From DASUBV01 sp963725175 (GTDB lineage Bacteria; Actinomycetota; Actinomycetes; Streptosporangiales; Streptosporangiaceae): 64,000 nucleotides of DNA. Where the stretch lies: NCBI GenBank assembly GCA_963725175.1, contig CAVRXH010000006.1, positions 6,758,001 through 6,822,000 on the forward strand, in the 5' to 3' direction. Position numbers and translations under genes: made by a program. The notes below the pieces were generated by a model that worked only from the letters and a program-made list of their open reading frames with translations, was not told where the DNA came from and made no database searches. This document shows, piece after piece, positions 9,186-17,170 of the stretch (positions within the stretch are counted from its first letter, which is position 1; each line of letters opens with the position of its first letter).

Positions 9186-10313
9186 ATGACACGATCCAGG
9201 CGGCCCGAGCCGCAATTTCCGCCCGGTCCGCAGCGGGACCTCGTCGACCTGCTCAAGCTGCTGAAAGACCGGAGTGGCAGGGGTGTAAGCGAGATCGCTC
9301 GCCGGGCGAGATACCAGCCAGGCTATGTCTCTGACATCCTGCACGGTCACAGATCGCCGAGTCCTGAAGCCGCATTGAGGGTTGCCCGTGCCATGGGCGC
9401 CGACGAGAAATCCGCGATGCGAGCGCGCCGCTACGCTGAGGCCATAAAAGAGCTGAAGAGCGAGCAGAATGAGGCGCGGCGTCCTGCCGTCCCTGAGTTC
9501 TGCGCGGAAGACCAGCCGCACAGCATGACGATGCGGGAGCCGGGAGAGGGCGCGAGGGTCGTGCAGTCAGCTCAGTTCGCCATCCTGGCGCTCGGTATCG
9601 ATGACCGGCCCGCGGAACCGATGCCACCGGCCTTGCGGGAGGCCGTGCACAGCCTCGTTTCTTCCGCGGCGAACGACTGCGGCCTGGCGCAGGGCGGCTG
9701 GCAGAGCGCCGAGCTGAACGGAAATCTCGTCATGCAAATCCCGTCCTACACGTCGCTCGGTCAGCTTGCCGGGCCGCTTATCAAGGCACTGGACGCCCGG
9801 CTGCGAGACCGGTTCCGGGAGCCCGGCCACGGGCCAGTGCGCCTGCGGGTGGCTGTTCACGCCGGCCAGGTTCTCCTTGGCCGGCAGCAGCACGCCAGCC
9901 CGGCTGTCGGTTTCGCCTGTCGGCTGGCCGACGCTGAGCTTCTCCATGACACGCTGGCCGCGGCGCCGGGAGCCCGCCTGGCGGCCATAGTCTCAGACGA
10001 GGTGTTCCAGGACGTAATAGTTCACGCTCGCCGCCTGGTAGACACCGCAAGCTATCTTTCTGTCCCGCTTGGCGCTTCCGGAGAGGTCGGCTGGGTGACC
10101 GTACCTGGATATTCGGCTCCGCCCGGGATTAGCGCGGCGCGCCCGGCAGCAGATCCCCAGGCCGCCAGGCCCGCACGGGATCCGGCCGAGTCGGCTGGCC
10201 AGGCCATAAGCGTCGGCGTAGTCCAGGGGAACTTCATCAACCGCCAGGATATTCACGGCAACGTGACCAATAATTACGGCGGTGACGGCCACCGAAACGG
10301 AGATCACCGCTGA
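9186..10313 (+). CDS. HTH protein with nucleotide-cyclase-like domain
   Basis: 375 residues. Residues 18-75 form an XRE-like helix-turn-helix (VSEIARRARYQPGYVSDIL). Residues 118-310 resemble the class III nucleotide-cyclase fold found in actinobacterial conflict-associated proteins, including LRVAVHAGQVLLG, a CRLADAELLHDTLAAAPGARLAAIVSDEVF-like stretch (split by me) and a closing YLSVPL strand. The GDG metal-site turn normally present reads LNGNLVMQ, so catalysis is doubtful and a ligand-sensing role is more likely. The tail ends NINR-type repeats: GNFINRQDIHGNVTNNYGG, similar in style to short Gly/Asn-rich segments in multidomain immune proteins. It is 38 bases after the DegT-like frame. Regulatory function is inferred. 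Confidence 0.6.
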   Translation: MTRSRRPEPQFPPGPQRDLVDLLKLLKDRSGRGVSEIARRARYQPGYVSDILHGHRSPSPEAALRVARAMGADEKSAMRARRYAEAIKELKSEQNEARRPAVPEFCAEDQPHSMTMREPGEGARVVQSAQFAILALGIDDRPAEPMPPALREAVHSLVSSAANDCGLAQGGWQSAELNGNLVMQIPSYTSLGQLAGPLIKALDARLRDRFREPGHGPVRLRVAVHAGQVLLGRQQHASPAVGFACRLADAELLHDTLAAAPGARLAAIVSDEVFQDVIVHARRLVDTASYLSVPLGASGEVGWVTVPGYSAPPGISAARPAADPQAARPARDPAESAGQAISVGVVQGNFINRQDIHGNVTNNYGGDGHRNGDHR

Positions 10314-10443
10314 CCTGATCGCTGCCGACGCGGCGACCCAGCGCCGCGCTCTCGGCTGGGCGCTAGCCAAGGCACTGGCCTGCGTGCTCATCGGCGATGC
10401 CGGAGTGCACGGCCGCCAGGGGCCGCAGCGCTGCGGCGCCTGA
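10282..10443 (+). pseudogene. possible C-terminal remnant of an aminoglycoside phosphotransferase-family gene
   Basis: An open frame from GTG 10282 to TGA 10443 overlaps the end of the HTH gene in another frame. It reads ...ADAATQRRALGWALAKALACVLIG..., which resembles the last helices of APH/choline-kinase-like phosphotransferases, where a DxATxxRxRGWAL-type segment is common. No catalytic part (HGDxxxxN) is found upstream. If the resemblance is real, this is a decayed relic left by an insertion or deletion at this junction; otherwise it is a chance frame or a 53-residue protein. Confidence 0.35.
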
Positions 10444-10528
10444 CCGCGACTCGCCCCTAGCTCAGCGACCGGCCAGGGCCGAGGGCCGCGCTCTTCTCCG
10501 CTGCGGAATCACGGGATACCTTTTAGGA

Positions 10529-10559
10529 CAGCGGGGCGGCTGCGATTGCCGCCCCGCTG
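10529..10559. terminator. 12-bp hairpin, probable terminator
   Basis: A perfect 12-bp inverted repeat (CAGCGGGGCGGC with its complement) encloses a 7-base loop. It lies 215 bases after the HTH gene and 43 bases before the next start. There is no T tract, as is common in actinobacteria. Confidence 0.6.
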
Positions 10560-10561
10560 CG

Positions 10562-10591
10562 TGATCAAGAAAAGCTGTTTGATCAAGAAAA
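10562..10591 (+). repeat. 12-bp direct repeat before the small secreted gene
   Basis: TGATCAAGAAAA occurs at 10562-10573 and again at 10580-10591, 18 bases apart, immediately before the AAGGAG ribosome-binding site of the next gene. It could be an operator or a duplication around the start region. Confidence 0.45.
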
Positions 10592-10601
10592 AGGAGATGC
10601 C

Positions 10602-10847
10602 ATGATCCGCCGCATGTTAGTGGTAGCCGCGCTGGCGGCCGCTGGCCTGGTGCCGCTGTTCGCCACTTCGCCCGCCAATGCCATCCCGATCTGCAAGGCG
10701 GGTTACAGCTGCCTCTACACCTATTACTCCACGGTGCAGCGCACCACCGAGATCGGCGGCCTTTCCATACCGTGTTCCGGCCAGCCGTATTCCTGGGGCA
10801 CGACGTCGGGGTTCTTTAACTTCTCCGAGATCCAATGTAATAGCTAG
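10602..10847 (+). CDS. small secreted DUF6289-like protein
   Basis: 81 residues with a clear signal peptide (MIRRMLVVAALAAAGLVPLF, probable cleavage after ANA). The mature part is about 52 residues with four Cys (ICKAGYSCL, IPCSG, IQCNS) and a TYYST...GG...PYSWG pattern like the actinobacterial DUF6289 family of small exported proteins. A strong ribosome-binding site (AAGGAG) lies 6 bases upstream. It stands alone between a terminator-like hairpin and the convergent HAF-repeat gene. The function of the family is unknown; disulfide bonding in the envelope is likely. Confidence 0.7.
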   Translation: MIRRMLVVAALAAAGLVPLFATSPANAIPICKAGYSCLYTYYSTVQRTTEIGGLSIPCSGQPYSWGTTSGFFNFSEIQCNS

Positions 10848-10889
10848 GAAGCCGGCTTCGGGATCGTGGTCAGCCGACCCGGGAGACCG

Positions 10890-11860
10890 CTAGCGGGCAG
10901 GGGCCAGCTCGAACCCGTGGTTCACCGCGCCGGCGTCGGTGTAGAAGCCGACAATGGCGCCGCGGTTGCTGATGCCCTCGACGTTGGTGCCCTCGGCGCC
11001 GGCCGGGTCCGTGACGGGGGTGAACACCCCGTGCCGCTCGGTGAACCCGTGGAACAGCCCGCTGGCGTCGACCCACTCGCCGACCACGGTCCCGTTATCG
11101 CTGATCGCCGCGGTGAGTGTGCTGAAGGGCGGCGCGGCGGGATCGCTGACGGTGGCGAGCCTGCCGGGAACCCGGCGAAGGCGACGGTGTCGCCGTTGCT
11201 CTCGGTGTAGCTCCCGGTTACCTGGCCAGCATCATTGACGTATCCGACGCTGGTGCCCTGCCCCGGTCCGGTGCCAGCGTGCGGGTCGTTGATGATGGTG
11301 AACCGCCCGTTCCGGCTGATGAATCCGTGCTGGACGCCACCGGAGTCGATGTAGAAGCCGGCGATGACCCCGCGGTCGTTCATGTTCGCCAGGAACGTGC
11401 CCTGCCCCGATGCCTGGCCGGCGCCGGGGACGTTCACCGCGGCGATCCGGCCGCCCCGGCCGTCCCGGTCGATGAAGCCGTGCGCGGCGCCGTTGCCGTC
11501 GAGGTAGTAGCCGGGCACGACGCCGCGGTCGTTGATGACGGTCACCAGGGTGTCCGCGGCGCCGGGCACGTCGATCGTGGTGAACCTGCCGTCCTGGTCG
11601 AGGAACCCGTGCTCGGTGCCGTCGGCGCCGAAGGAGAACCCCGACACCACGCCCGCGTCGTTGACGCCGACGGCGATGGTGCCGGCCGCGCCCGGCACGT
11701 CGATCGTGGTGTACTGCCCGGCCGAGCCCGGCGCGGCCGGGGCGGCCGAGGCGGCCGGGGCGGCCGGGGCGGACGCGGCGGCGGGCGCCAGGGCGAGCGC
11801 CATCGCGGCGGCGGCCATCGGCAGCAGATGCGGAAAACTGAGTGACCTTATGCCTGTCAT
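10890..11860 (-). pseudogene. secreted HAF-repeat protein, frameshifted
   Basis: It starts at ATG 11860 with a signal peptide (LLPMAAAAMALALAPAAASA). The body is a run of about six repeats of the type GxxxxGxxxDxxGxxHGFxxxxGxFTTIDVPGA, matching extracellular HAF-family repeats, probably a beta-propeller. The frame breaks at 11163-11168: one base added to a CCGGG run gives the continuation GRLATVSDPAAPPF and a final repeat ending NHGFELAPAR at 10890. The encoded protein would be about 323 residues. It is transcribed divergently from the SARP regulator with an 84-base gap, so that regulator is the obvious candidate controller. Confidence 0.65.
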
Positions 11861-11944
11861 GGGTGGTAAATCTTCCTGCTGGGAGTAGCAGTCTGGTAGC
11901 GAACATGTAGCGCTGGCGGTGGTACCACGCCGGGCGGAGGTCGC
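11861..11944. promoter_or_regulatory. divergent promoter region, HAF-repeat gene / SARP regulator
   Basis: These 84 bases separate two divergent starts and must hold both promoters or leaders. The sequence is less GC-rich than its surroundings. I could not assign -35/-10 boxes or a SARP-type direct heptamer repeat with confidence. Confidence 0.4.
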
Positions 11945-14944
11945 ATGACGCCGAAGCTGGAGTTCTGCCTGCTCGGGCCGTTGCTGGTGCGCCGGGACGG
12001 GACCGTCGTTCCGGTGCCGCGCGGCCGGCAGCGGGCGCTGCTCGCGGTGCTGCTGCTGAACGCCGGCCGGGTGGTGTCGGCGGGCGAGATCGCTGAGGCG
12101 CTGTGGGGGCACGCGCCGCCGCCGTCGGCACCGGTGACCATCCGGAACTACGTGAAGCGGCTGCGCCAGGCACTGGGGGAGGCCGGGCAGGGCCGGATCG
12201 TCACCCGGCCGCCCGGGTACGCGATCCTGACCGGGCCTGGCGAGCTGGACGTGGCGAGTTTCGAGGCCCTGCTCGACGGCGCGCGCGCGGCGTCGGCCAG
12301 CGGTTCGTGGGCGGCGGCGGCCGGGCAGGCACGGGCGGCGCTGGCGCTGTGCCTGGGCGAGCCGCTGGCCGACATCGAGTCGCCGGCGCTGGCGCTGGGC
12401 GAGGTGCCGCGGCTGGCCGGGCTGCGGCTGCAGGCGGCGGAGCTGGAGATCGACGCGGAGCTGCGCCTGGGCCAGTCCTGGCCGGTCATCGCCCCGCTGG
12501 AGCGGCTGGTCGCGGCGCATCCGCTGCGCGAGCACCTGCGCGCCCTGCTGATGCTGGCCCTGTACCGGGCCGGGCCGGCCGAGGCGCTGGCCGCCTACCA
12601 GCACGCGCGGCGAGTGCTGATCGATGAGCTGGGCGTGGAGCCGGGCGCCGAGCTGCGCGACCTGCACCGGCAGATCCTCGGGGCAGTCCCGGCCGCGGCT
12701 CCGGCGGCTCGTCGCGCGGCCCGGCCGGATGGCGCCGGGCAGGGACGCCTGGTGCCGCGCGAGCTGCCGGCCTCGGTGCCGCAGTTCGCGGGCCGGGCGG
12801 CCGAGCTGGCGGAGCTGACCGCGATGCTGGAACAGGCCACCGCGGGGCCGCCGGGAACCCTGGTGATCTCGGCGATCGCGGGGATGGGCGGGGTGGGCAA
12901 GACGGCGCTGGCGACGCAGTGGGCGCATCAGGTGGCGGACCGGTTCCCCGACGGCCAGCTGCACGTGAACCTGCGCGGCTACGACCCCGGCCCGCCGGTT
13001 CCTGCCGCCGGCGCCCTGGCCGGGTTCCTGCGCAGCCTGGGCGTGGCCGAGCGCGACATCCCGGCCGGGACCGCCGACCGCGCGGCGCGGTACCGGAGCC
13101 TGCTGGCGGGCCGGCGGGTGCTGATCGTCATCGACAACGCCGCGGACGCCGAGCAGGTCAGGCCGCTGCTGCCCGGCAGCCCGTCGTGCGTCACGGTGGT
13201 GACAAGCCGTGACGCGCTGGCCGGGCTCGTGGCCAGGGACGGCGCCCGCCGGCTGGACCTGGGCCTGCTGCCGCCGGCGGAGGCGACCTGGCTGCTCCTG
13301 GCGCTCATCGGCGAGCGGGTGACGGCCGAGCCGGCCGCGGCCGCCGAGCTGGCGCGGCACTGCGGCTGGCTGCCGCTGGCGCTGCGGGTGGCCGCCGAGC
13401 GGGCCGCCGCCGCGCCGGGGGTCCCGCTGGCCGAGATTTCTTCCGAACTGGCTGCGCAGCGTGACCGCCTGGATCTGCTCGATGCCGCGGGGGACCGGCT
13501 GACCGCGGTCCGGGCCGTGTTCTCCTGGTCGCTGCGGCACCTGGACGAGGAGACCGCGCGCGGCTTCCGGCTGCTGGGCCTGCACCCCGGCGCGGTGTTC
13601 GACGCCTACGCGGCCGCCGCGCTCACCGGCGTCCCGCTCCGGCAGGCCCGCGCGCTGCTGGGCCGGCTGGCCCGCGCGCACCTGGTCCAGCCGGCCGGGA
13701 GCGGCCGGCACGGCATGCACGACCTGCTCCGTGCCTATGCCGCCGACCGGGCCGCCAGCACCGACAGCGAGCGGGACCGCGCGGCGGCGCTGACCCGCCT
13801 GTTCGATCATTACCTGGCGACCGCCGCCGTCGCGGCGAGCACGCTGTTCCGCGCCGACCCCGACCAGCCGCCGCTGCGGCCCGGCGGCCTGGTGGCGCCG
13901 GCCGGCAGCCCGGAGGAGGCGCTGGCCTGGCTGGACGCGCAGCGATCCACCCTGGTCGCGGTCGCCGGGCACGCGGCCGACCACGGCTGGCCCGGCCACG
14001 CTATCGGCCTGGCCGCGACCATCTTCCGGTACCCCGACGTCGGCTGCTTCGCCGAGGCCACCGCCATCCACCAGCATGCCCGCCGGGCTGCCGCACGGGC
14101 CGGCGACCGGGCGGCCGAGGCAGCGGCCCTGACCATGCTCGGCTCCGCCGACGCCGCCCAGGGCCGGCTCACGCGGGCCATCGGCCACCTGGAGCAGGCC
14201 CTGGCCCTGTGCCGCGCGGACGGCGACCGGCTCGGCGAGGCCCGCGCGCTCGGCGGCCTGGGGATCGCCGAGTTCTGCCGGGGCCGCTACCCGCGGTCCG
14301 GCGCGTGCCACCGCCAGGCGCTCGCCATCTACCTGGCATCGGGCGACCGCACCGGAAAGGCCCGCGAGCTGCATCATCTCGGGGTCATCGAGCTGCGGCA
14401 GGCGCGTTTCGAGCCGGCGGCCGGGTACCTGCTGCGGTCCCTGGCGCTGTTCAGGGACGCCGGCCTGCGGTCCGGCGAGGCCACGGTGCTGTGCAGCCTC
14501 GGTGAGCTGCGGCTCCGGCAGGGCCAGTACGCGCGGGCCAGCGCCCAGCTCCGGCACGCGCTGCGGCTGGGCCGGGAGATCGGCAGCCGGCAGTGCCAGG
14601 CCAGCGCGCTGGCCTGCCTGGGCAGCTGCGAGCTGCGGCAGGGCCGCGGCCGGCGGGCCATCGGCCGTTTCCGGCAGTCGCTCGACCTGCACCGCGCGGC
14701 CGGCAATTACTCCGGCCAGGCCGAGGCGCTGAATGGCCTGGGCGAGGCGCTGCTCGCCGTGCGCCGGGCCGGCCAGGCCCGCGACCGGCACGCCGCCGCG
14801 CTGGCGCTGGCGATCCGCTGCGGCGACCGGCGCGAGCAGGCCCGCGCCCGCACCGGCCTGGCCAGTGCTAGCCAGGCCAGTGCTAACCAGGCCAGTGCTA
14901 GCCAGGCCAGTGCCGGCCTGGCTAGCGAGCGCCGCCCGGGCTAG
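11945..14944 (+). CDS. SARP (AfsR-like) transcriptional regulator with NB-ARC and TPR domains
   Basis: 999 residues. Residues 1-95 are an OmpR-type winged helix (LLGPLLVRRDGT, RQRALLAVLLLNAGRVV, YVKRLRQALG). Residues 96-245 are the bacterial transcriptional activator (BTAD) domain. An NB-ARC STAND ATPase follows, with Walker A GMGGVGKTAL near 313, a Walker B-like VLIVIDNAAD stretch and a HGMHDLLRAYA segment. TPR repeats fill residues 700-985. Such proteins activate nearby promoters, often of secondary metabolite or secreted-protein genes, after ATP-dependent switching. It is divergent from the HAF-repeat gene, and its stop overlaps the stop of the next convergent gene by 4 bases. The C-terminus ends in a Ser/Gln/Ala repeat encoded by 15-bp tandem repeats. 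Confidence 0.85.
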   Translation: MTPKLEFCLLGPLLVRRDGTVVPVPRGRQRALLAVLLLNAGRVVSAGEIAEALWGHAPPPSAPVTIRNYVKRLRQALGEAGQGRIVTRPPGYAILTGPGELDVASFEALLDGARAASASGSWAAAAGQARAALALCLGEPLADIESPALALGEVPRLAGLRLQAAELEIDAELRLGQSWPVIAPLERLVAAHPLREHLRALLMLALYRAGPAEALAAYQHARRVLIDELGVEPGAELRDLHRQILGAVPAAAPAARRAARPDGAGQGRLVPRELPASVPQFAGRAAELAELTAMLEQATAGPPGTLVISAIAGMGGVGKTALATQWAHQVADRFPDGQLHVNLRGYDPGPPVPAAGALAGFLRSLGVAERDIPAGTADRAARYRSLLAGRRVLIVIDNAADAEQVRPLLPGSPSCVTVVTSRDALAGLVARDGARRLDLGLLPPAEATWLLLALIGERVTAEPAAAAELARHCGWLPLALRVAAERAAAAPGVPLAEISSELAAQRDRLDLLDAAGDRLTAVRAVFSWSLRHLDEETARGFRLLGLHPGAVFDAYAAAALTGVPLRQARALLGRLARAHLVQPAGSGRHGMHDLLRAYAADRAASTDSERDRAAALTRLFDHYLATAAVAASTLFRADPDQPPLRPGGLVAPAGSPEEALAWLDAQRSTLVAVAGHAADHGWPGHAIGLAATIFRYPDVGCFAEATAIHQHARRAAARAGDRAAEAAALTMLGSADAAQGRLTRAIGHLEQALALCRADGDRLGEARALGGLGIAEFCRGRYPRSGACHRQALAIYLASGDRTGKARELHHLGVIELRQARFEPAAGYLLRSLALFRDAGLRSGEATVLCSLGELRLRQGQYARASAQLRHALRLGREIGSRQCQASALACLGSCELRQGRGRRAIGRFRQSLDLHRAAGNYSGQAEALNGLGEALLAVRRAGQARDRHAAALALAIRCGDRREQARARTGLASASQASANQASASQASAGLASERRPG
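14861..14920 (+). repeat. four 15-bp tandem repeats in the SARP C-terminus
   Basis: GCCAGTGCTAGCCAG-type units occur four times in a row, the last one degenerate, and encode ASASQ/ASANQ pentapeptides at the very end of the protein. Copy number is probably variable by slippage. Confidence 0.7.
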
Positions 14945-16404
14945 GTCCGGCTGACGACGAAGGCGATGCCGTGGTGCGAGCCGTCGGTGCCGGGTCCCGT
15001 CGCGGCGCAGTGGCCCGCCGACGGGCAGGACAGCTGGGTGACGTCCGAGTCGCCGCCGGACGACACGCTGGTGATGCCCGGCAGCCGCTCGGCCTTGCCC
15101 CAGTGCCCGCCCGACTCGGTGATGACGAAGGCGAGCTCACGGAACGAGGCGTTGTTGTAGTAGCCGCCGCCCGAGCAGTTGCCGGCCGAGCTGCACGAGA
15201 GCGAGTAGAACTGGGCGTCGGGACCCGTATTCAGGGTCAGCAGGCCTGGCAGCTTCCCGGCCTTGCCCCAGTGCCCCCGGTGCTGGCTGATCACGAACAG
15301 GCCCTGCTTCCCTGCGCCGTTCTCATAAAGGCCGCCGGCCACGCAGGCGCCCGAGACCGGGCACGAGGCTGCGGTGAGCTGCGCGGCGCCGCCGATGTTC
15401 AGGCTCCCGGCCACCTCGAAGGCGTTGCCCCAGTGGCCGCCCTTCTGCACCGCCAGCCAGGCCTGCGAGTGCGGGCTGGCGGTGCTGGGCCGGTAGGAGC
15501 CGCCGGCGGCGCAGTTGCCCGCCGACGCGCAGGACAGCGCGTTGAGGCCGGCCACCCCGCCGTGGTTGATGCCGGACATGCCAGGCAGCCGCTGCGCCTT
15601 GCCCCAGTGCCCCTTCGTCTCGCTGAGCACGAACGCGGTGAAGACGGCGCTGCTGCGCTGGGTACTGCCGCCCGCCGTGCAGTAGCCCGGCTTGCGGCAG
15701 GAGACCTCGGTCACCTGCGAGTGCCCGCCGGAGTTCAGGGCGGCGATGCCAGGAACCCTGGCCGCCGCGGCCCAGTTCCCGGCCCGCTCGGTTGCGAGGA
15801 ACGCCTGCTCGGTGTCGGAGCTGTCCAGGTAGCTGCCGCCCACGGTGCAGTAGCCCGCCGCCGAGCAGGACAGCGCCTGCACCTGGCCGTAGCCGCCCGC
15901 GTTCAGCGCGCCGAAGCCGCGAACCTCCGCGGCCTTGCTCCAGTGGCCCCGGTGCTCCGACACCACGAAGATTTCCAGCGCGCCCGAGCTGGCCTCATAC
16001 GAGCCGGTGGCGGCGCAGTCGCCGGCCGACGGGCAGGACACCGTCGCGAGGTCAGCGTCGCCGCCGGCGTTCAGCGACGCGGTGCCGGGGATCTCGAACG
16101 CCTTGCCCCAGCGGCCCTTGCTCTGCGCGACCAGGAACACCTGGTCGTGCCCCTTGGCGTCGATGTAGAAGCCGCCGGCGACGCAGTTCCCTGCCGATGT
16201 GCAGGAGACGGAGTTCCCCGCGGCGTCGCCGCCGCCCCCTAGCTTCCCGCTGCCGGGAATCTTGAGCGCCTTTCCCCAGCCGCTGTGCGCCGGCGTGGCC
16301 TGAAAGGCCGCCGCCGGGCTCGCCGCCGCCGCTCCCGCGCCGGCTAGCAGCAGCCCGGCCCCGCTAGCGACCGCCACGAAGATCCTGGTCAGATGCCGTC
16401 GCAT
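14941..16404 (-). CDS. secreted eight-repeat Cys-pair propeller-like protein
   Basis: 487 residues from ATG 16404, preceded by a G-rich ribosome-binding site. The signal peptide covers about residues 1-30 (VAVASGAGLLLAGAGAAAAS). The rest is eight units of 50-55 residues, each with a WGKAxxxPG segment, a G(G/A)-rich turn and SCxxAGxCxxGGxY, giving two cysteines per unit that probably form a disulfide. The regular length and aromatic anchors suggest a beta-propeller, possibly a ligand-binding surface protein. No catalytic motif is visible. Its stop overlaps the stop of the convergent SARP gene. Its transcription is away from the Doc gene, 145 bases upstream on the same strand. Confidence 0.7.
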   Translation of the reverse strand: MRRHLTRIFVAVASGAGLLLAGAGAAAASPAAAFQATPAHSGWGKALKIPGSGKLGGGGDAAGNSVSCTSAGNCVAGGFYIDAKGHDQVFLVAQSKGRWGKAFEIPGTASLNAGGDADLATVSCPSAGDCAATGSYEASSGALEIFVVSEHRGHWSKAAEVRGFGALNAGGYGQVQALSCSAAGYCTVGGSYLDSSDTEQAFLATERAGNWAAAARVPGIAALNSGGHSQVTEVSCRKPGYCTAGGSTQRSSAVFTAFVLSETKGHWGKAQRLPGMSGINHGGVAGLNALSCASAGNCAAGGSYRPSTASPHSQAWLAVQKGGHWGNAFEVAGSLNIGGAAQLTAASCPVSGACVAGGLYENGAGKQGLFVISQHRGHWGKAGKLPGLLTLNTGPDAQFYSLSCSSAGNCSGGGYYNNASFRELAFVITESGGHWGKAERLPGITSVSSGGDSDVTQLSCPSAGHCAATGPGTDGSHHGIAFVVSRT

Positions 16405-16549
16405 CACTGTCCCCCCTGGCCGGGCACCACCCGCCGGGCGTGCGCAGCTGACGTGCGTGCGCAAATCATCGCATAACATCCCGGTTCCGTGCAGAATGGC
16501 GCGTAAAAGCGGGAAACAATGCCCGGCCTGGTCCGCTGGCCACGGAAGG

Positions 16550-16939
16550 TCAGGCAGGTGCAGGCGCGAGCGGAAGTCGCTTGCGGATTCCTTCCGCATC
16601 TAGCTGACCCGCGGCCACGGCCATGGTGAGGTCGAAGGCTTCGTCGCCGGTCAGGTCAAGGACATAGCCATTGATCCGCAGGAACACCAGCGTGGCCAGC
16701 AGGGCCAGGCGCTTGTTGCCGTCGACAAGAGCATGATGGCCGGCCAGGGAGTGCATGAGCGCGGCGGCCTTGGCCGCGAGCGCCGGATACGCCTCCTGGC
16801 CGAAGAAGCTGGCCTGCGGCCGGTGGCATGCGGAGTCGAGCAGGCCAAGATCACGGACGGGACCTGCGCCAAGCGCGCTGACCATGTCCAGCAGGTCTTC
16901 CAGGCTCAGGTATTCGGTGGCCTGGGCCGGATTGCTCAC
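16550..16939 (-). CDS. doc: Doc-type toxin (Fic/Doc superfamily)
   Basis: 129 residues, the usual length for death-on-curing toxins. The core motif HALVDGNKRLALLA matches the Doc HxxxDxNKR signature, in which His and Lys/Arg act in phosphorylating elongation factor Tu in the P1 phage prototype. An N-terminal YLSLEDLLDMV and a GLLDSACHRP segment are also typical. The start at 16939 overlaps the end of the antitoxin gene as ATGA, the standard antitoxin-first coupling. It is a chromosomal module and no phage genes are nearby. Confidence 0.85.
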   Translation of the reverse strand: MSNPAQATEYLSLEDLLDMVSALGAGPVRDLGLLDSACHRPQASFFGQEAYPALAAKAAALMHSLAGHHALVDGNKRLALLATLVFLRINGYVLDLTGDEAFDLTMAVAAGQLDAEGIRKRLPLAPAPA

Positions 16940-17142
16940 GCGCGGCCGAGCCGGTCCAGGACATCGCCCCAGCGGTCGAGCATCTCGCCGGTAGCCTCGC
17001 GCACTCGGTCGGTGTGCGCGAGCTCGCGCGCGCTACGGCGGATGGCGCGCAGCGCGGCCTCGTGGAGCGAGACGTGCTCCGCCTCCGCGAGAGCCCTCAG
17101 CAGAACGCTGTCTTCGTCGTCCAGTCGCAGATTCATCGCCAT
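16936..17142 (-). CDS. small ribbon-helix-helix-like antitoxin for Doc
   Basis: 68 residues from ATG 17142 (MAMNLRLDDEDSVLLRALAEAEHVSLHEAALRAIRRSA). The N-terminus looks like a short beta strand followed by two helices, as in ribbon-helix-helix DNA-binding antitoxins, rather than the classic Phd fold. The C-terminal DRVREATGEMLDRWGDVLDRL segment is the likely toxin-binding helix. Coupling to doc by ATGA supports the pairing. Palindromic sequences directly upstream are candidate autoregulatory sites. The start could also be ATG 17136. Confidence 0.7.
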   Translation of the reverse strand: MAMNLRLDDEDSVLLRALAEAEHVSLHEAALRAIRRSARELAHTDRVREATGEMLDRWGDVLDRLGRA

Positions 17143-17149
17143 CACCGCA

Positions 17150-17170
17150 TGGTACCAATGTGGTACTACA
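17150..17170. promoter_or_regulatory. palindromes upstream of the antitoxin gene
   Basis: TGGTACCA at 17150-17157 is a perfect palindrome, and TGTGGTACTACA at 17159-17170 is a near-palindrome sharing GGTAC. They lie 8-28 bases before the antitoxin start and overlap the stop of the upstream SARP gene. This is the expected place for toxin-antitoxin autoregulation. Confidence 0.5.

Noticed and set aside
10922..14791. Very long minus-strand frame covering the SARP gene and the HAF-repeat gene
   Set aside because: Only the part from 11860 downward is protein-like (signal peptide and HAF repeats). The part over 11945-14791 is an antisense shadow of the SARP gene.
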